A stretch of DNA of 28,098 nucleotides from Lentisphaeria bacterium (GCA_016287975.1 JAEEXV010000302.1:1-28098), one strand, 5' to 3'. Shown: positions 1 through 7,931, counted from the stretch's first letter. Notes: generated by a model not told the origin, from the sequence alone. Numbers and translations are program-made.

Positions 1-28
1 AGAAGCCGCGCGGGGGGACGGCGCACGG

Positions 29-136
29 CCCGCCGGCTTTTCGCCGGGAGTTCTGTGCACGGCGATATCATCGCCGGGCTGTCCCGCCGGCTTTTCGCCG
101 GGAGTTCTGTGCCCGGCGATATCATCGCCGGGCTGT
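29..136. repeat. Two tandem copies of a 54-bp hairpin-rich unit
   Basis: Positions 29-82 and 83-136 are near-identical direct repeats, differing at one visible base (GTGCAC versus GTGCCC). Each unit carries two short inverted repeats: CCGGC/GCCGG around a TTTT loop, and CGGCGAT/ATCGCCG around ATC. The block lies just downstream of the ASRT gene (minus strand), so it could end transcription or stabilise the mRNA 3' end, but no T-run follows. It is dense in CCGG, a tetramer that is very rare in the neighbouring genes. This suggests a different origin. Confidence 0.85.
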
Positions 137-158
137 CCCTCCGTCCCCGGACGGGTGG

Positions 159-524
159 CTATTCGGCCCAGCCTACGCCGACATAGTAGGCATTGGCGCT
201 CTGGGTGGTGTCGACGCGCCCGAACTGGCAGATGATGGGTTCGGTGGCGTTGATGCCGAGGGCGTACTGGGTCAGCGGGGGAATCTGGACGCCGCCAGTC
301 TCCTCGGCATGGTCGAGGCGGATGGCGATGACGCGCCGCGCGGGGACGGGGACGGTGATGGGCGGCAGGGGCTCGCGGTCGCTGAAGTAGACGGTGACGA
401 CGGCGGTGGCGTCGGCGTCGGAGGGGTTGAAGAACATCAGCGCCTCGTGGGCCTCCATCGGGCCGTTGTCGACCTTTTCGGGGAGGTAGCCGTCGGCGAA
501 GTACCAGTTTTTCTTTCCAGCCAT
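159..524 (-). CDS. ASRT-family (sensory rhodopsin transducer-like) small sugar-binding protein
   Basis: A 121-aa protein resembling the Anabaena sensory rhodopsin transducer family (PF07100) over its whole length. The family hallmarks are visible: an aromatic Gly-Tyr-Leu-Pro start (DGYLPE, residues 11-16), a central HEALMFFNPSD strand, VTVYFSDREP around residues 43-52, a VPARR turn near 60-64, and an R-D-T-T-Q-S-A-N-A segment near the C-terminus. Known of the family: a small beta-sandwich, present in many bacteria without rhodopsins, and predicted from gene context to bind sugars or related small molecules in the cytoplasm. No rhodopsin gene is in the window. The start codon lies 3 bp beyond the stop of the M24 gene, so the two are almost certainly co-transcribed. 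Inferred role: sensing a sugar metabolite for the adjacent glycan-degrading cluster. Family assignment is firm; ligand and partner are unknown. Confidence 0.88.
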   Translation of the reverse strand: MAGKKNWYFADGYLPEKVDNGPMEAHEALMFFNPSDADATAVVTVYFSDREPLPPITVPVPARRVIAIRLDHAEETGGVQIPPLTQYALGINATEPIICQFGRVDTTQSANAYYVGVGWAE

Positions 525-527
525 GGA

Positions 528-1694
528 TTAGATTCCCTTTGCGATGAGTTCACGGATGAAGGGGGTGAGGGAGCGGGGGCCGTCGGCGGTGATGACGAAG
601 CCCTCCTCGATACGGTTGGAGCCCGCGGGGTATCCCCAGAGGGAGATGTCGCTGTTGACGCACATGTTGGCCTCGAAGGCGTAGGTGGCCTTTTCGTCGG
701 GGTAGGGCGATTCGGCCTCGGCGAGGCCGATGCCGTGCATGGGCGGGTAGAGGTCGTACTTCGACATGTCGTGCTTCGCGAAGACGGCCTTGACGGCGCG
801 CACCATCTCGCCCGAGACGACGCCCGCCTTGAGGTAGCTCTGCTGGACGTTGGCGGCCTCGAAGAGCACGTTGAGGAAGCGCTTCTGGTCGTCGCTGGCC
901 TGGCCGATGACGAACGGATATTCGACGGTGGCGACGTAGCCCTGGTACTGGACGGCCATGGCGGCCATCAGCATCTCGCCGTTGCGCATGATCTTGTTGG
1001 TGGCGCGGCCGATGACGGTGTTGGTGCGCTCGCCAGAGCCGAAGACCATGAAGTTGATGTCCTCGGCGCCCGCCATGCGCGCGGCGCCCTCGGCGGCGCC
1101 CGCGGCCATCGTCTCGGGATTGCCGTCGACCGCGTATTCCAGCAGTTTCCTGTAGCCCTCGCAGGCCTGGCGCCCCGCCTCGGCCAGGCACGCGACCTCG
1201 GCGTCGGACTTCACCAGGCGCAGCTTGAACATGATCGGCGAGGCGTCGACGATCTCCGCGGGCGCCGCGGCGGCCTTGACGCGCTCGTAGATGGGGGCGG
1301 GGATGTCCCACAGCCCGACGATGCCGACGCGGCGGCCGCCCTGGAGGGCGTCCTGGATGACGTCGGAGAGTTTGCGGAAGGTGCTCAGCGGGTAGTCGAT
1401 CTCCTCGGGCACGCTGACGCAGGCGAACTCCTTGACGTTGCAGTAGCTGCTCCAGACGGACATCTCGCGGGCGTAGCTCTCGCCCTCGGGGGCGCCTGCG
1501 AGGGTCGGCTCGCCGCTCTTCGGGATCACGCAGATGCCGCGCTCGAAGATGGGCCAGAAGTTGCAGACGTAGCGGAGGTTCTCCTTGCGGTATTCGTCGC
1601 CGTAGACAAGCACGGCGTCGAGTTTGGCGGCCTCCATCTCGGCCTGAAAACGCGCAATGCGCTGCTGGAATTCGCTTTTCGGAATCGTGATCAT
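528..1694 (-). CDS. M24 (creatinase / Xaa-Pro peptidase fold) protein with degenerate metal site
   Basis: A 388-aa protein with the two-domain creatinase layout: an N-terminal domain (about 1-155) and a C-terminal pita-bread domain (about 160-388). The landmarks align with aminopeptidase P and prolidase: VQYQGY (248-253), MHGIGL (319-324), NRIEEG (360-365) and ADGPRSLT (370-377). The five metal ligands, normally Asp, Asp, His, Glu, Glu, appear here as Ala245, Thr256, His320, Asp349 and Glu363. Both bridging aspartates are therefore lost, and the second His-Glu motif reads AES. A dinuclear metallopeptidase looks unlikely. Creatinase itself is a known metal-free member of the fold, so a non-peptidase hydrolase or a binding role is plausible. 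It is followed after 3 bp by the ASRT gene. Its leader has no Shine-Dalgarno and is largely a 9-bp repeat. The alignment is by eye. Confidence 0.85.
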   Translation of the reverse strand: MITIPKSEFQQRIARFQAEMEAAKLDAVLVYGDEYRKENLRYVCNFWPIFERGICVIPKSGEPTLAGAPEGESYAREMSVWSSYCNVKEFACVSVPEEIDYPLSTFRKLSDVIQDALQGGRRVGIVGLWDIPAPIYERVKAAAAPAEIVDASPIMFKLRLVKSDAEVACLAEAGRQACEGYRKLLEYAVDGNPETMAAGAAEGAARMAGAEDINFMVFGSGERTNTVIGRATNKIMRNGEMLMAAMAVQYQGYVATVEYPFVIGQASDDQKRFLNVLFEAANVQQSYLKAGVVSGEMVRAVKAVFAKHDMSKYDLYPPMHGIGLAEAESPYPDEKATYAFEANMCVNSDISLWGYPAGSNRIEEGFVITADGPRSLTPFIRELIAKGI

Positions 1695-1704
1695 GGGTGT
1701 TTGG

Positions 1705-1746
1705 GGGATTGGAAGGGATTCAAGGGATTCAAGGGATTCAAGGGAT
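1705..1746. repeat. 9-bp minisatellite (GGGATTCAA)n in the M24 leader
   Basis: About four and a half units of GGGATTCAA, the first variant being GGGATTGGAA. The array lies 11 bp upstream of the M24 start codon and downstream of its putative -10 at 1760-1765. It would be transcribed (minus strand, CCCTTGAAT units) where a ribosome-binding site is expected. The same unit family recurs at 14670-14765. Confidence 0.9.
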
Positions 1747-1759
1747 GGGGAATGTTTTT

Positions 1760-1765
1760 AATATA
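1760..1765 (-). promoter_or_regulatory. Putative -10 box (TATATT) for M24-ASRT operon
   Basis: TATATT on the minus strand, 66 bp upstream of the M24 start. No convincing TTGACA-like -35 is visible at the right distance. It is supported mainly because the identical hexamer occurs upstream of five other transcription units in the window. Confidence 0.4.
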
Positions 1766-1831
1766 CCGGGGAATGGGGGGAATGGTTGTGCAGTTCGTGC
1801 GATTGTTTGCGCGGAAATGGCTTTTCCGCGG

Positions 1832-4800
1832 CTACTGGACGAAGACGAGGGTGTAGGCCTTGAGGAGGGCCTTGGGGAGGGTGATGCGGCACTCCCCGTC
1901 CTTCATCTGGAACGCGAGGGGCTGGCGGCCTGGGAAGTCGGGGCTGACGGCGTAGACGGAGGAGACCTTGGCGCGTCGGAGGGACAGGTGGATGTCCTGC
2001 GCGATTGGCGGGAAGGGCACTGGGGGAGGCCCGTGGCGCACGACCTCGCCCTTTTTGGCGGTGACGCCAGAGGCGTTGAGGAGGTGGATGACATGCCGCC
2101 CGCCCTGGCGGTAGAGGCTGGTGTAGACGGTCGCGGGGGCGTCGGTGGCGAAGCCTGCGGAGGCGTCGGCGAACTCGTCGCGGAGGATGGCGCGGAAGCA
2201 CCTGGCGAGGGCCTCGTCGAGGGCGAATCCGTAGGTGTCGCCTGGGGTGTGTTCGGCGGCGGCGAGGTTGGCGCCGAGGGCGGCGTGGTGGTAGATGACC
2301 TTTCCTTTGCCGTAGGGGCGGACGGTGGCGAGCGGGTATTTCGCGCCGCCGTAGTCGGCGTAGAAGGCGCAGTCGCGGTGGCCCGTGAAGCCGTCGGGGC
2401 GGTAGTAGAGGACGGGGGCGGCGAGGCGGATTTCGGCGCCGTCGGCGTCATAGAGCGCGGCGCAGCGGGCCGTGTTGAACTTGCCGTAGCGGAAGCCGAA
2501 CCCGAAGAGGTCGGCGAAGGCCCATTTGGGGCGGGTGTTGCCGAGTTCGTCGAAGATTCCAGCGAAGGGGGAGAGGATGACGGTGTTGCCTGCCTTGGCG
2601 AAGTCGAGGATGGCCTGGATCTGCGCGTCGCTCAGGCAGCCTGAGGCGCCGACGTAGAGCAGCTTGAATGGCCTGAGGCCCTCGGGGGTGAGGGAGAACT
2701 CGTTGATCATGTCGTAGGGGATGTGGAGTTCTTCGAGGGTCTGGGCGGTGCCCATGAGCTCGGGGCGGTAGCCGAAGCCGCGGTTGTAGTCGCGGCTCTG
2801 GCAGGAGAAGAGCAGTGCGGCCTCGGCGGCGGGCCTGGCGGTGGCGAGGTCCATGTTTTCGGGGGCGAAGGCGTGGTAGTCGCTTTTGCCTGGCGGGCAG
2901 TCGCCGACGCGCTCCCAGGTCAGCTGTCCGTTCATGTTGTTGAGGGCCCAGCCGAAGTATGCCAGGTCCCAGTGGCCTTCGGGATAGACGAGGCCGTAGA
3001 TGGGGGCGCCGAAGGCGCGCCGCAGCGAGTTCTTCATCTTGCGGTAGGACATGACGGCGCGGCTGCTCTCCAGCACATTGCGGCTCATGATCTCGGTGCC
3101 GAGGAAGTCGACGGCTCGGGCGAGCTGGCAGAGGTCGAGGCCGAGGGAGAGCGGGGCCCAGTTGGCGCTGAAGCCGTAGTGGGTGGAGTAGGCGACGAAG
3201 GAGAAGTCGGGCTTGAGCGGGGCGAGGCGGCGGCGCAGGCCGACCCACCAGTTGCCGATTTCGCGCTTCCGCCATTCGCGGAAGGCCTTCCAGAGCGGGT
3301 CGGTGGCGTCCTTGAGGCGCGGGTCGAGTTCATTGACGGGGTAGTGCCAGCCCGTGTCGGCGTGGAACTTGGCGCGGCAGGCGGGGCAGAGGCAGTTGTG
3401 GGACCAGAAGGCGACCTCGTCGATCATCAGGGCGTCGATGTCGGTTTCGAGGATGAAGTCGATGAAGAAGCGGTATGCCTTTTCGCGGTGGGCGGGGTTG
3501 ACAGGGCAGAAGTGCGGGGTGGGGAGCATGTCGTCGAGGCGTCGGTCGGCCTCGTCGAGGTTGGCGCAGAGGACGCGGTAGCCCGAGTCGATGTTCCAGA
3601 GGAGGGTGAGATCCTGGTGGTCCATCACCTTCATCCCGCGCGCATGGGCGGCGGCGGCGATCTTCTTCAGTTCCGCCTTGGCGCGCCCGATGTGGCGGGG
3701 GTAGGTGTGGCGGGAGAGCATGCCGTTGACTATGACGGTGTTGACGTGCTTGGACTTGAGGTCGTCGAGGCGGCGGGCGAGTTCGGCGGGGTCGGTGTAC
3801 TCGTTGAGGGAGGAGTCGTTGCCGCTGCAGAGGCTGCTGAAGCGCGCGGAGTAGCGCCATGGCATGGCGCCTGGAGGCGGGAGGGCGACGGGATAGTCGA
3901 GCGGCTTGCGCGGGGCGGCGGTCTCCTGCCCTGGGACGGGCAGGTCGAAGGCGGCGACGGAGGACTTGAGGGGGGCGTCGGGGCGGTAGTGCGCGTTGCG
4001 GTAGAGCACGCAGGGCTCGAAGCCGTCGACGGCCCAGATGCCGCGGCGGAAACTGTAGTCCTCCTTGGTGTGGAGGAGGGCCTGGACGCCGAGCGTGGAG
4101 AGGAGGAAGTCTCCCTCCAGGTCGATGGTGGCCGCGCCCTTTTCGAGCCAGACGGCGCGGTTGACGAGGAGCGCCTGGCGTGGGGCGGCGGAGAGGAAGT
4201 CGGTGATCGGCTCGCCGTCGACGAGGATGCGGAAGCGGTTCGGGGCGCCGTCGTAGTTGCCGATGCCGAAGGAGAGGATGTAGAGCCCAGGTTCAAGGTC
4301 GGCGAGGCGGAATTTCCCGTTTTTGCCCGCGACGGCGGCATAGTAGACGCCAGGGGACTTGCCGCCGACGGCGCGGGCGGCGCCGACGTCGACCCAGCCG
4401 TCCTTGCCAGGGGCGGCGGTGGCGATGGGCATGGCGGTGTAGTTGGCGCCGTGTCTGGCGGCGCCGAAGCAATAGAGTCGTTCGGGGACGAGGTCGTCGC
4501 CTGAGCCGGACTTGGTCTGGGCGTGGTATTTGCGGAAGTCGGCGTTGGTGCCTGCGTAGATGCGCATCTTGCCGCCGACGTGGGCGCCAGTCAGGCCGAA
4601 GTTGGCGCCCGCTTCAAGGGAGAGAAAGCCGTCCTTGCGGTAGGCGCCCCAGAGGCCGCGGATGGAGTTCCAGGAGTAGTCGCTGAGGAAGTCTCCGAGG
4701 CCGAGGGGGTTGCAGTCGAAGACGATTCTGGCGCCAGTGCGGTCGTGGATGGCGATCTGGCGGAAGCTGGCGTCCTTCTGGATGGAGGCGCCGTTGCGGA

Positions 4801-5269
4801 TGGAGTCCGAGAAGGTCCCCTGGATGTCCCTGACGCGCGGGGTGCGGCCAGTCTTGCCGTGCCAGGCGGTGCCCGCGACGCGTCCCCAGGGGATTTTGAC
4901 GGCGAAGTTGCGCCACGGGAACCTGGGGCGGGCGGTGGCTTCCGTGAGCCAGGTGATCTCGACCTCGTCCGCGGCGGCGGGGAGGACAATCTCGAAGCGG
5001 AAGCGGGTGTCGGGGTGTTCGCACCAGAAGTTCCAGGCCTTGCCGCCGTCGGGCAGGGTGGTCTCCTGCCGCTGTATCTGCAGCGTCGGCCGCTGGGGGA
5101 GATCCGTGCCGAGCGGGGCGGCGATGATGGATTCCATGCCCTCGACAAGCACTTCGCCGCGATAGAGGATTCGGGTGTGGCCGCTGGCGTCGCGGCGCAC
5201 GTCGAAGTCTCCTGCGCGCAGGAAAAGGAGGGAGAGGAGGGCAAGGAGGGCGGCAAGGCGTGTCTTCAT
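1832..5269 (-). CDS. Giant secreted glycoside hydrolase (GH42-like barrel plus GATase-like domain)
   Basis: A 1145-aa protein. The chosen ATG gives a clear signal peptide: MKTR, then a run of Leu/Ala ending LFLRAG around residue 20. The reading frame stays open 82 codons further upstream, but that part is unlike protein. Residues about 20-460 form beta-rich N-terminal modules with one region resembling a carbohydrate-binding sandwich. A TIM-barrel-like region spans about 470-800. It includes HARGMKVMDHQD, DALMIDEVAFW and, near residue 623, a CLCPAC zinc or disulfide motif often seen in GH42-type hydrolases. About 810-930 resembles the glutamine-amidotransferase-like trimerisation domain of GH42 beta-galactosidases (PAAEAALLFSC, LLYVGASGCLSD, VILSPFAG). 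A beta-sandwich tail follows. It is probably exported or surface-attached and acts on complex glycans. The exact family and substrate are not assigned. It lies between the SGNH and M24 genes on the same strand. Confidence 0.75.
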   Translation of the reverse strand: MKTRLAALLALLSLLFLRAGDFDVRRDASGHTRILYRGEVLVEGMESIIAAPLGTDLPQRPTLQIQRQETTLPDGGKAWNFWCEHPDTRFRFEIVLPAAADEVEITWLTEATARPRFPWRNFAVKIPWGRVAGTAWHGKTGRTPRVRDIQGTFSDSIRNGASIQKDASFRQIAIHDRTGARIVFDCNPLGLGDFLSDYSWNSIRGLWGAYRKDGFLSLEAGANFGLTGAHVGGKMRIYAGTNADFRKYHAQTKSGSGDDLVPERLYCFGAARHGANYTAMPIATAAPGKDGWVDVGAARAVGGKSPGVYYAAVAGKNGKFRLADLEPGLYILSFGIGNYDGAPNRFRILVDGEPITDFLSAAPRQALLVNRAVWLEKGAATIDLEGDFLLSTLGVQALLHTKEDYSFRRGIWAVDGFEPCVLYRNAHYRPDAPLKSSVAAFDLPVPGQETAAPRKPLDYPVALPPPGAMPWRYSARFSSLCSGNDSSLNEYTDPAELARRLDDLKSKHVNTVIVNGMLSRHTYPRHIGRAKAELKKIAAAAHARGMKVMDHQDLTLLWNIDSGYRVLCANLDEADRRLDDMLPTPHFCPVNPAHREKAYRFFIDFILETDIDALMIDEVAFWSHNCLCPACRAKFHADTGWHYPVNELDPRLKDATDPLWKAFREWRKREIGNWWVGLRRRLAPLKPDFSFVAYSTHYGFSANWAPLSLGLDLCQLARAVDFLGTEIMSRNVLESSRAVMSYRKMKNSLRRAFGAPIYGLVYPEGHWDLAYFGWALNNMNGQLTWERVGDCPPGKSDYHAFAPENMDLATARPAAEAALLFSCQSRDYNRGFGYRPELMGTAQTLEELHIPYDMINEFSLTPEGLRPFKLLYVGASGCLSDAQIQAILDFAKAGNTVILSPFAGIFDELGNTRPKWAFADLFGFGFRYGKFNTARCAALYDADGAEIRLAAPVLYYRPDGFTGHRDCAFYADYGGAKYPLATVRPYGKGKVIYHHAALGANLAAAEHTPGDTYGFALDEALARCFRAILRDEFADASAGFATDAPATVYTSLYRQGGRHVIHLLNASGVTAKKGEVVRHGPPPVPFPPIAQDIHLSLRRAKVSSVYAVSPDFPGRQPLAFQMKDGECRITLPKALLKAYTLVFVQ

Positions 5270-5427
5270 GATGGAGGGGGCCGCCGCGCGTTTGACCATG
5301 GGGGCCTGCGGTTCAGGGAAAGGACATCGGGCCAAGTGGTTGGTCCAGCGGCGGCGAAGAGGTTGGTGGCTGGCAGGAGCCTGTTTTGGGGGCGGCGACG
5401 AGAAACGTAGCACGGTTTCTGGAGCGT

Positions 5428-5465
5428 GCCCGCCTTGCGCGGCGAGACCCCCGCGCAAGACGGGC
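5428..5465 (-). terminator. Strong hairpin between SGNH and GH42-like genes
   Basis: Arms 5428-5442 and 5451-5465 pair over 15 bp with one mismatch (GCCCG-C-CTTGCGCGG against CCGCGCAAG-A-CGGGC), around an 8-nt loop. It lies just past the SGNH stop on the minus strand. No T-run follows, so it may be a Rho-type or attenuating structure, or an mRNA stabiliser, rather than a simple intrinsic terminator. Confidence 0.5.
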
Positions 5466-5478
5466 GGCGCGGCGGCGG

Positions 5479-6123
5479 TCAGATTCCGAGGAGCGGCGCG
5501 GCGGCCTTGAGCCATGCGTCGGCGATGAGCTGGTGGCCTGCGGCGGTGGGGTGCACGCCGTCGGCGGCCCAGTGCGTCTGGGGGGCGCGCTGGAAGGCGG
5601 CGTCGAAGAGCTCCTGGAGCGGCAGATGCACGGCGCCGAACTCCTTGGCGAGGCGCGCGACGACCGCCTGGCGCTCCTGGATTTCAGGGAGGAACGCCGC
5701 CCGCCCCTCGACCTCGGGGCAGACGAAGGGATCCATGAGCACGAACTTCACCTGCGGGAGCTTCTCGCGCGTCCACGCCAGCAGTTCGCGGTAGATGCGC
5801 TCGTAGCGCGGCACCTCGACGCCGTTGTGGTTGCCGACTTCATGCCACGTGTCGTTGACGCCGATCAGGATGCTCACCACATCTGGAGCCAGGTTGATGC
5901 CGTCGATTTTCCAGCGCGCATACAGGTCGACGACGCGGTTGCCGCTGATGCCGCGGTTGATGGTGTTCCATTCGGTTTCAGGATGGTCGCACCGCAGCCG
6001 CCCCGTGATCAGGCATGGATAGCCTGGCCCCAGGCCGCCGTTGTTGTAGCCCGCGCCGCCGCAGGTCATGCGTCCGCAGTCCGTAATCGAATCCCCCTGG
6101 AACAAAATCGTGCATCTGCTCAT
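5479..6123 (-). CDS. SGNH/GDSL-family hydrolase (esterase)
   Basis: A 214-aa cytoplasmic protein with all four SGNH blocks: block I FQGDSIT (nucleophile Ser12), block II RGISGNRV (Gly61), block III IGVNDTW (Asn90) and block V DGVHPTAAGH (Asp188 and His191 of the triad). Such enzymes remove acetyl or acyl groups from carbohydrates, or act as general esterases. The start at MSRCTILF was chosen because block I follows directly, as is usual. The frame extends 27 codons upstream without family similarity. A TATATT -10 lies 63 bp upstream. Lying first in a minus-strand cluster with a giant hydrolase, it is probably a carbohydrate esterase that deacylates glycan or oligosaccharide substrates. No signal peptide is seen. 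Confidence 0.87.
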   Translation of the reverse strand: MSRCTILFQGDSITDCGRMTCGGAGYNNGGLGPGYPCLITGRLRCDHPETEWNTINRGISGNRVVDLYARWKIDGINLAPDVVSILIGVNDTWHEVGNHNGVEVPRYERIYRELLAWTREKLPQVKFVLMDPFVCPEVEGRAAFLPEIQERQAVVARLAKEFGAVHLPLQELFDAAFQRAPQTHWAADGVHPTAAGHQLIADAWLKAAAPLLGI

Positions 6124-6185
6124 TTGTATTCTCGCGGTTGCTGTCTTTCCACACATTGTCCCGCGCCCCTGCGCGGCACGGGGTA

Positions 6186-6191
6186 AATATA
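6186..6191 (-). promoter_or_regulatory. Putative extended -10 (TGC-TATATT) for SGNH gene
   Basis: On the minus strand the sequence reads GGTGCTATATTTACC, an extended -10 form, 63 bp before the chosen start codon. A TTTGCG upstream is spaced only 15 bp away, so a -35 is doubtful. Confidence 0.45.
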
Positions 6192-6263
6192 GCACCTGCG
6201 GCACACCGCAAATGCGGAGGGCGGCATATTAGGAAACGGCCAGGCCATGCCGTTCCCAGCCTC

Positions 6264-6305
6264 TGTTCCCCAACGGGCGGCGATTGCCGACCCGTATGGG
6301 GAACA
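6264..6305. repeat. Palindromic repeat element (TGTTCCCC...GGGGAACA)
   Basis: TGTTCCCC at 6264-6271 pairs with GGGGAACA at 6298-6305. The interior (CGGGCGGC-GATT-GCCGACCCG) is also largely self-complementary, forming a long imperfect hairpin. The same termini occur in the repeats at 7361-7581, 7665-7751, 9592-9671, 11404-11605, 13242-13266 and 27771-27953. It lies between the SGNH gene and the unknown gene at 6340. Confidence 0.75.
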
Positions 6306-6339
6306 TGACGTTGTAGGAAAAACAATCCGATTGTTGGCC

Positions 6340-7140
6340 TCATGCCCGAAGACCGTTGCCGTATGCTATCTTCGTCTTCCTGCCAATGCCCGTCAAGTCG
6401 CGGGTGTAGTGCTTTCCGTCTGGCTCGATGACAACGTTCCTGTCGGGATACACCTTGTCGCGGATGATGCGGGGGTCAATGACCGCAACCCCCCTTCTAT
6501 TCATGTACTCTTCGCCCTTGCCATTTGCCTCGCACCACCCGTCGTTCATCGCATCACACATCAATTTGTCGTAGGCGGCGTTGGTCTTCATCTTCCCTCC
6601 TGGATGAAAGATGTTCTTGGCTCCTGCGGTCAATTTCAGACCGAACTTGTTGTTGAACGCCGCAAGGCAGTAGCACTTGTCAATGTCAAAGTTGTTTATG
6701 TTTGGCAACGGGCCGTCGTATGTAGCCTTGATGCAATACGCACTGTTGGCCATGTCCCTGACGGAGGAGTAACTCTGGCCCCCTTCGTCAAGATACTCAT
6801 CGACAAGCTGAAACAACGCCCATGTGCTGTCGGCCAGGAGAAGCGCACTCGGCATATCCATGACCGTGATGTGGCTTGCAATGCGCATGGCGACAGAGGC
6901 CATCTTGGTTCGCTTGACGCGATGCCATTCGCCTTCATCATCCTTGTAACAGTTGTCAGGCTCGTCGTCCCAATCATCCGCTATCCAAGGAATCGGGTCA
7001 GAGCCTGATGCACCATGCCTCCGCAGGTATTCCTTGCGGGCGCGGAACTCCTCCTCCTTCATAAGGAAGAACTCCTCATTTGCAAGCCAGGTCGGGTTTC
7101 TCCGCTTCTCTTCGTCAGACATCATATATGGCCCATTCAT
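6340..7140 (-). CDS. Unrecognised 266-aa hypothetical protein
   Basis: I do not recognise this protein. It is acidic and soluble-looking, with no signal peptide or membrane segment. Features seen: an N-terminal charged helix (EEKRRNPTW, KEEEFRARKEYLRRHG), an acidic Trp-rich stretch (ADDWDDEPDNCYKDDEGEW) near residues 55-75, several Cys residues, and a C-terminal beta-like segment ending VVIEPDGKHYTRDLTG. Its GC content and codon choice are visibly lower and more mixed than in the hydrolase genes, fitting an accessory island. The start at MNGPYMMSDEE was chosen because AAGGAG lies 10 nt upstream. An alternative ATG at 7170 follows GGAAGG, and the frame is open to 7362, where it is not protein-like. 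Its surroundings (dispersed repeats, gene fragments) suggest horizontally acquired DNA. Function unknown. Confidence 0.6.
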   Translation of the reverse strand: MNGPYMMSDEEKRRNPTWLANEEFFLMKEEEFRARKEYLRRHGASGSDPIPWIADDWDDEPDNCYKDDEGEWHRVKRTKMASVAMRIASHITVMDMPSALLLADSTWALFQLVDEYLDEGGQSYSSVRDMANSAYCIKATYDGPLPNINNFDIDKCYCLAAFNNKFGLKLTAGAKNIFHPGGKMKTNAAYDKLMCDAMNDGWCEANGKGEEYMNRRGVAVIDPRIIRDKVYPDRNVVIEPDGKHYTRDLTGIGRKTKIAYGNGLRA

Positions 7141-7360
7141 CACAAGCATTCTCCTTCTTTCGTGTCGCATTTGCCTTCCATCTCGCGCCACATATAACAT
7201 AACACCTTTTCCCACTGGGGGGGCCGTAAAAAACAAACGCTTTAGGAGCCCCGCAGTGGCGGCGGGAACGCCTGGCAACGGGCGCCGCCGACAGATGCCG
7301 CCTTGCGCCCCCGACAAGGGCATCCATTTCCGGGGGCCGATCTGTTTTCGGCGCTCCTCC

Positions 7361-7581
7361 AAGGGTTCTGCTCGCCGCTTCGCGGCTCACTCCACCCCTG
7401 GCTATGCTCCAATGCCCCCCTTGCGGGGGCTTCCTTGCACAGGCAAGCCCTGTGTGGCTCACCCGCCTGCCACGGCGGGACGCCGTGGCTACGCCCGCTT
7501 CGTCAAGCGCGCCCAACCCACACGCTTCTCGCGTGTCTGTATTATGAGGGGCTGTTACCGCCCCTCTTGGGAAACATAGCA
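7361..7581 (+). repeat. Dispersed modular repeat, copy 1 (about 220 bp)
   Basis: Modules in order: GCTCGCCGCTTCGCGGCTC hairpin, CCCTGGCTATGCTCC, CCCCCTTGCGGGGG hairpin, GCCACGGCG-GGA-CGCCGTGGC palindrome (7469-7489), CGCCCGCTTCG, and a terminal block ending CCCCTCTTGGGAAACATAGCA. The first modules and the end match the reverse complement of 27771-27953. The middle palindrome and its flank match the reverse complement of 11404-11605. The region 7200-7360 holds no gene or repeat that I can recognise. Confidence 0.8.
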
Positions 7582-7593
7582 TAACGATATAAG

Positions 7594-7628
7594 GTCTCAA
7601 TCCCCTGAAAACGGGGCAGTATTCAGAC
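7594..7628 (-). repeat. Isolated 35-nt CRISPR-like repeat (orphan unit)
   Basis: The 35-mer begins GTCTCAATCCCC and ends GGGGCAGTATTCAGAC. It differs at only two bases from the 35-mer at 11278-11312. On the minus strand it ends GGGGATTGAGAC, reminiscent of the ATTGAAAC-type 3' tag of many CRISPR repeats, and it has internal dyad symmetry (CCCC/GGGG, GTCT/AGAC). It stands alone here: the 36 bp to the next repeated element (7629-7664) are spacer-length, but no second unit follows. No cas gene is in the window. The match between two sites 3.7 kb apart is certain; the CRISPR interpretation is inference. Confidence 0.5.
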
Positions 7629-7664
7629 TTCATGGGAATCGTAATTCCGGGTTTATTGGCAATG

Positions 7665-7751
7665 GTATGTTCCCCAAGAGGGTCGGTAAAGCCGCCATTT
7701 CGGGAAGCAAGGCGACTTCGCGGAATCTGGCAATGCGCGGCCACCGTGGAG
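7665..7751 (+). repeat. Dispersed modular repeat, partial copy
   Basis: Begins GGTATGTTCCCCAAGAGGG and continues as a near-identical match (about 87 bp) to 27773-27860, through GGAAGCAAGGCGACTTC and GCAATGCGCGGCC. It lacks the GC-rich hairpin modules of the full copies. Positions 7752-7922 contain only short palindromic snatches (for example GCCATGGCAGC) and no convincing gene. Confidence 0.85.
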
Positions 7752-7922
7752 CCACTGCGCCCTTTGCCTATGGAGCTGGAGTTGCCATGGCAGCATGATT
7801 GCCGTTCCTGCATGGGATTGGGAATGCAGTTTGGGCGTCAGCACCCTTGCATTGCGAGTTCGTCATGTAAGAAATCGCCATTACGGCGGTAATAGGGAAT
7901 GGACGCAGGTTGCCGAATGCCG

Positions 7923-7931
7923 TGCTACATT
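7923..7931 (+). promoter_or_regulatory. Possible extended -10 (TGC-TACATT) before small-gene cassette
   Basis: GTGCTACATTAG resembles an extended -10 and lies upstream of the small genes at 8047-8556. No -35 is evident. The same GTGCTAC core occurs upstream of the ROK and GH42-like genes. Weak support. Confidence 0.25.

Noticed and set aside
309..4504. Long plus-strand open frames opposite the M24 and GH42-like genes (up to about 590 codons)
   Set aside because: Composition is dominated by Gly, Ala, Val, Glu and Asp from antisense reading of GC-rich codons, without family motifs. The minus-strand frames have clear domains.
5270..5515. 82-codon N-terminal extension of the GH42-like hydrolase
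   Set aside because: It lacks protein-like character and would bury a clear signal peptide that starts at 5269.
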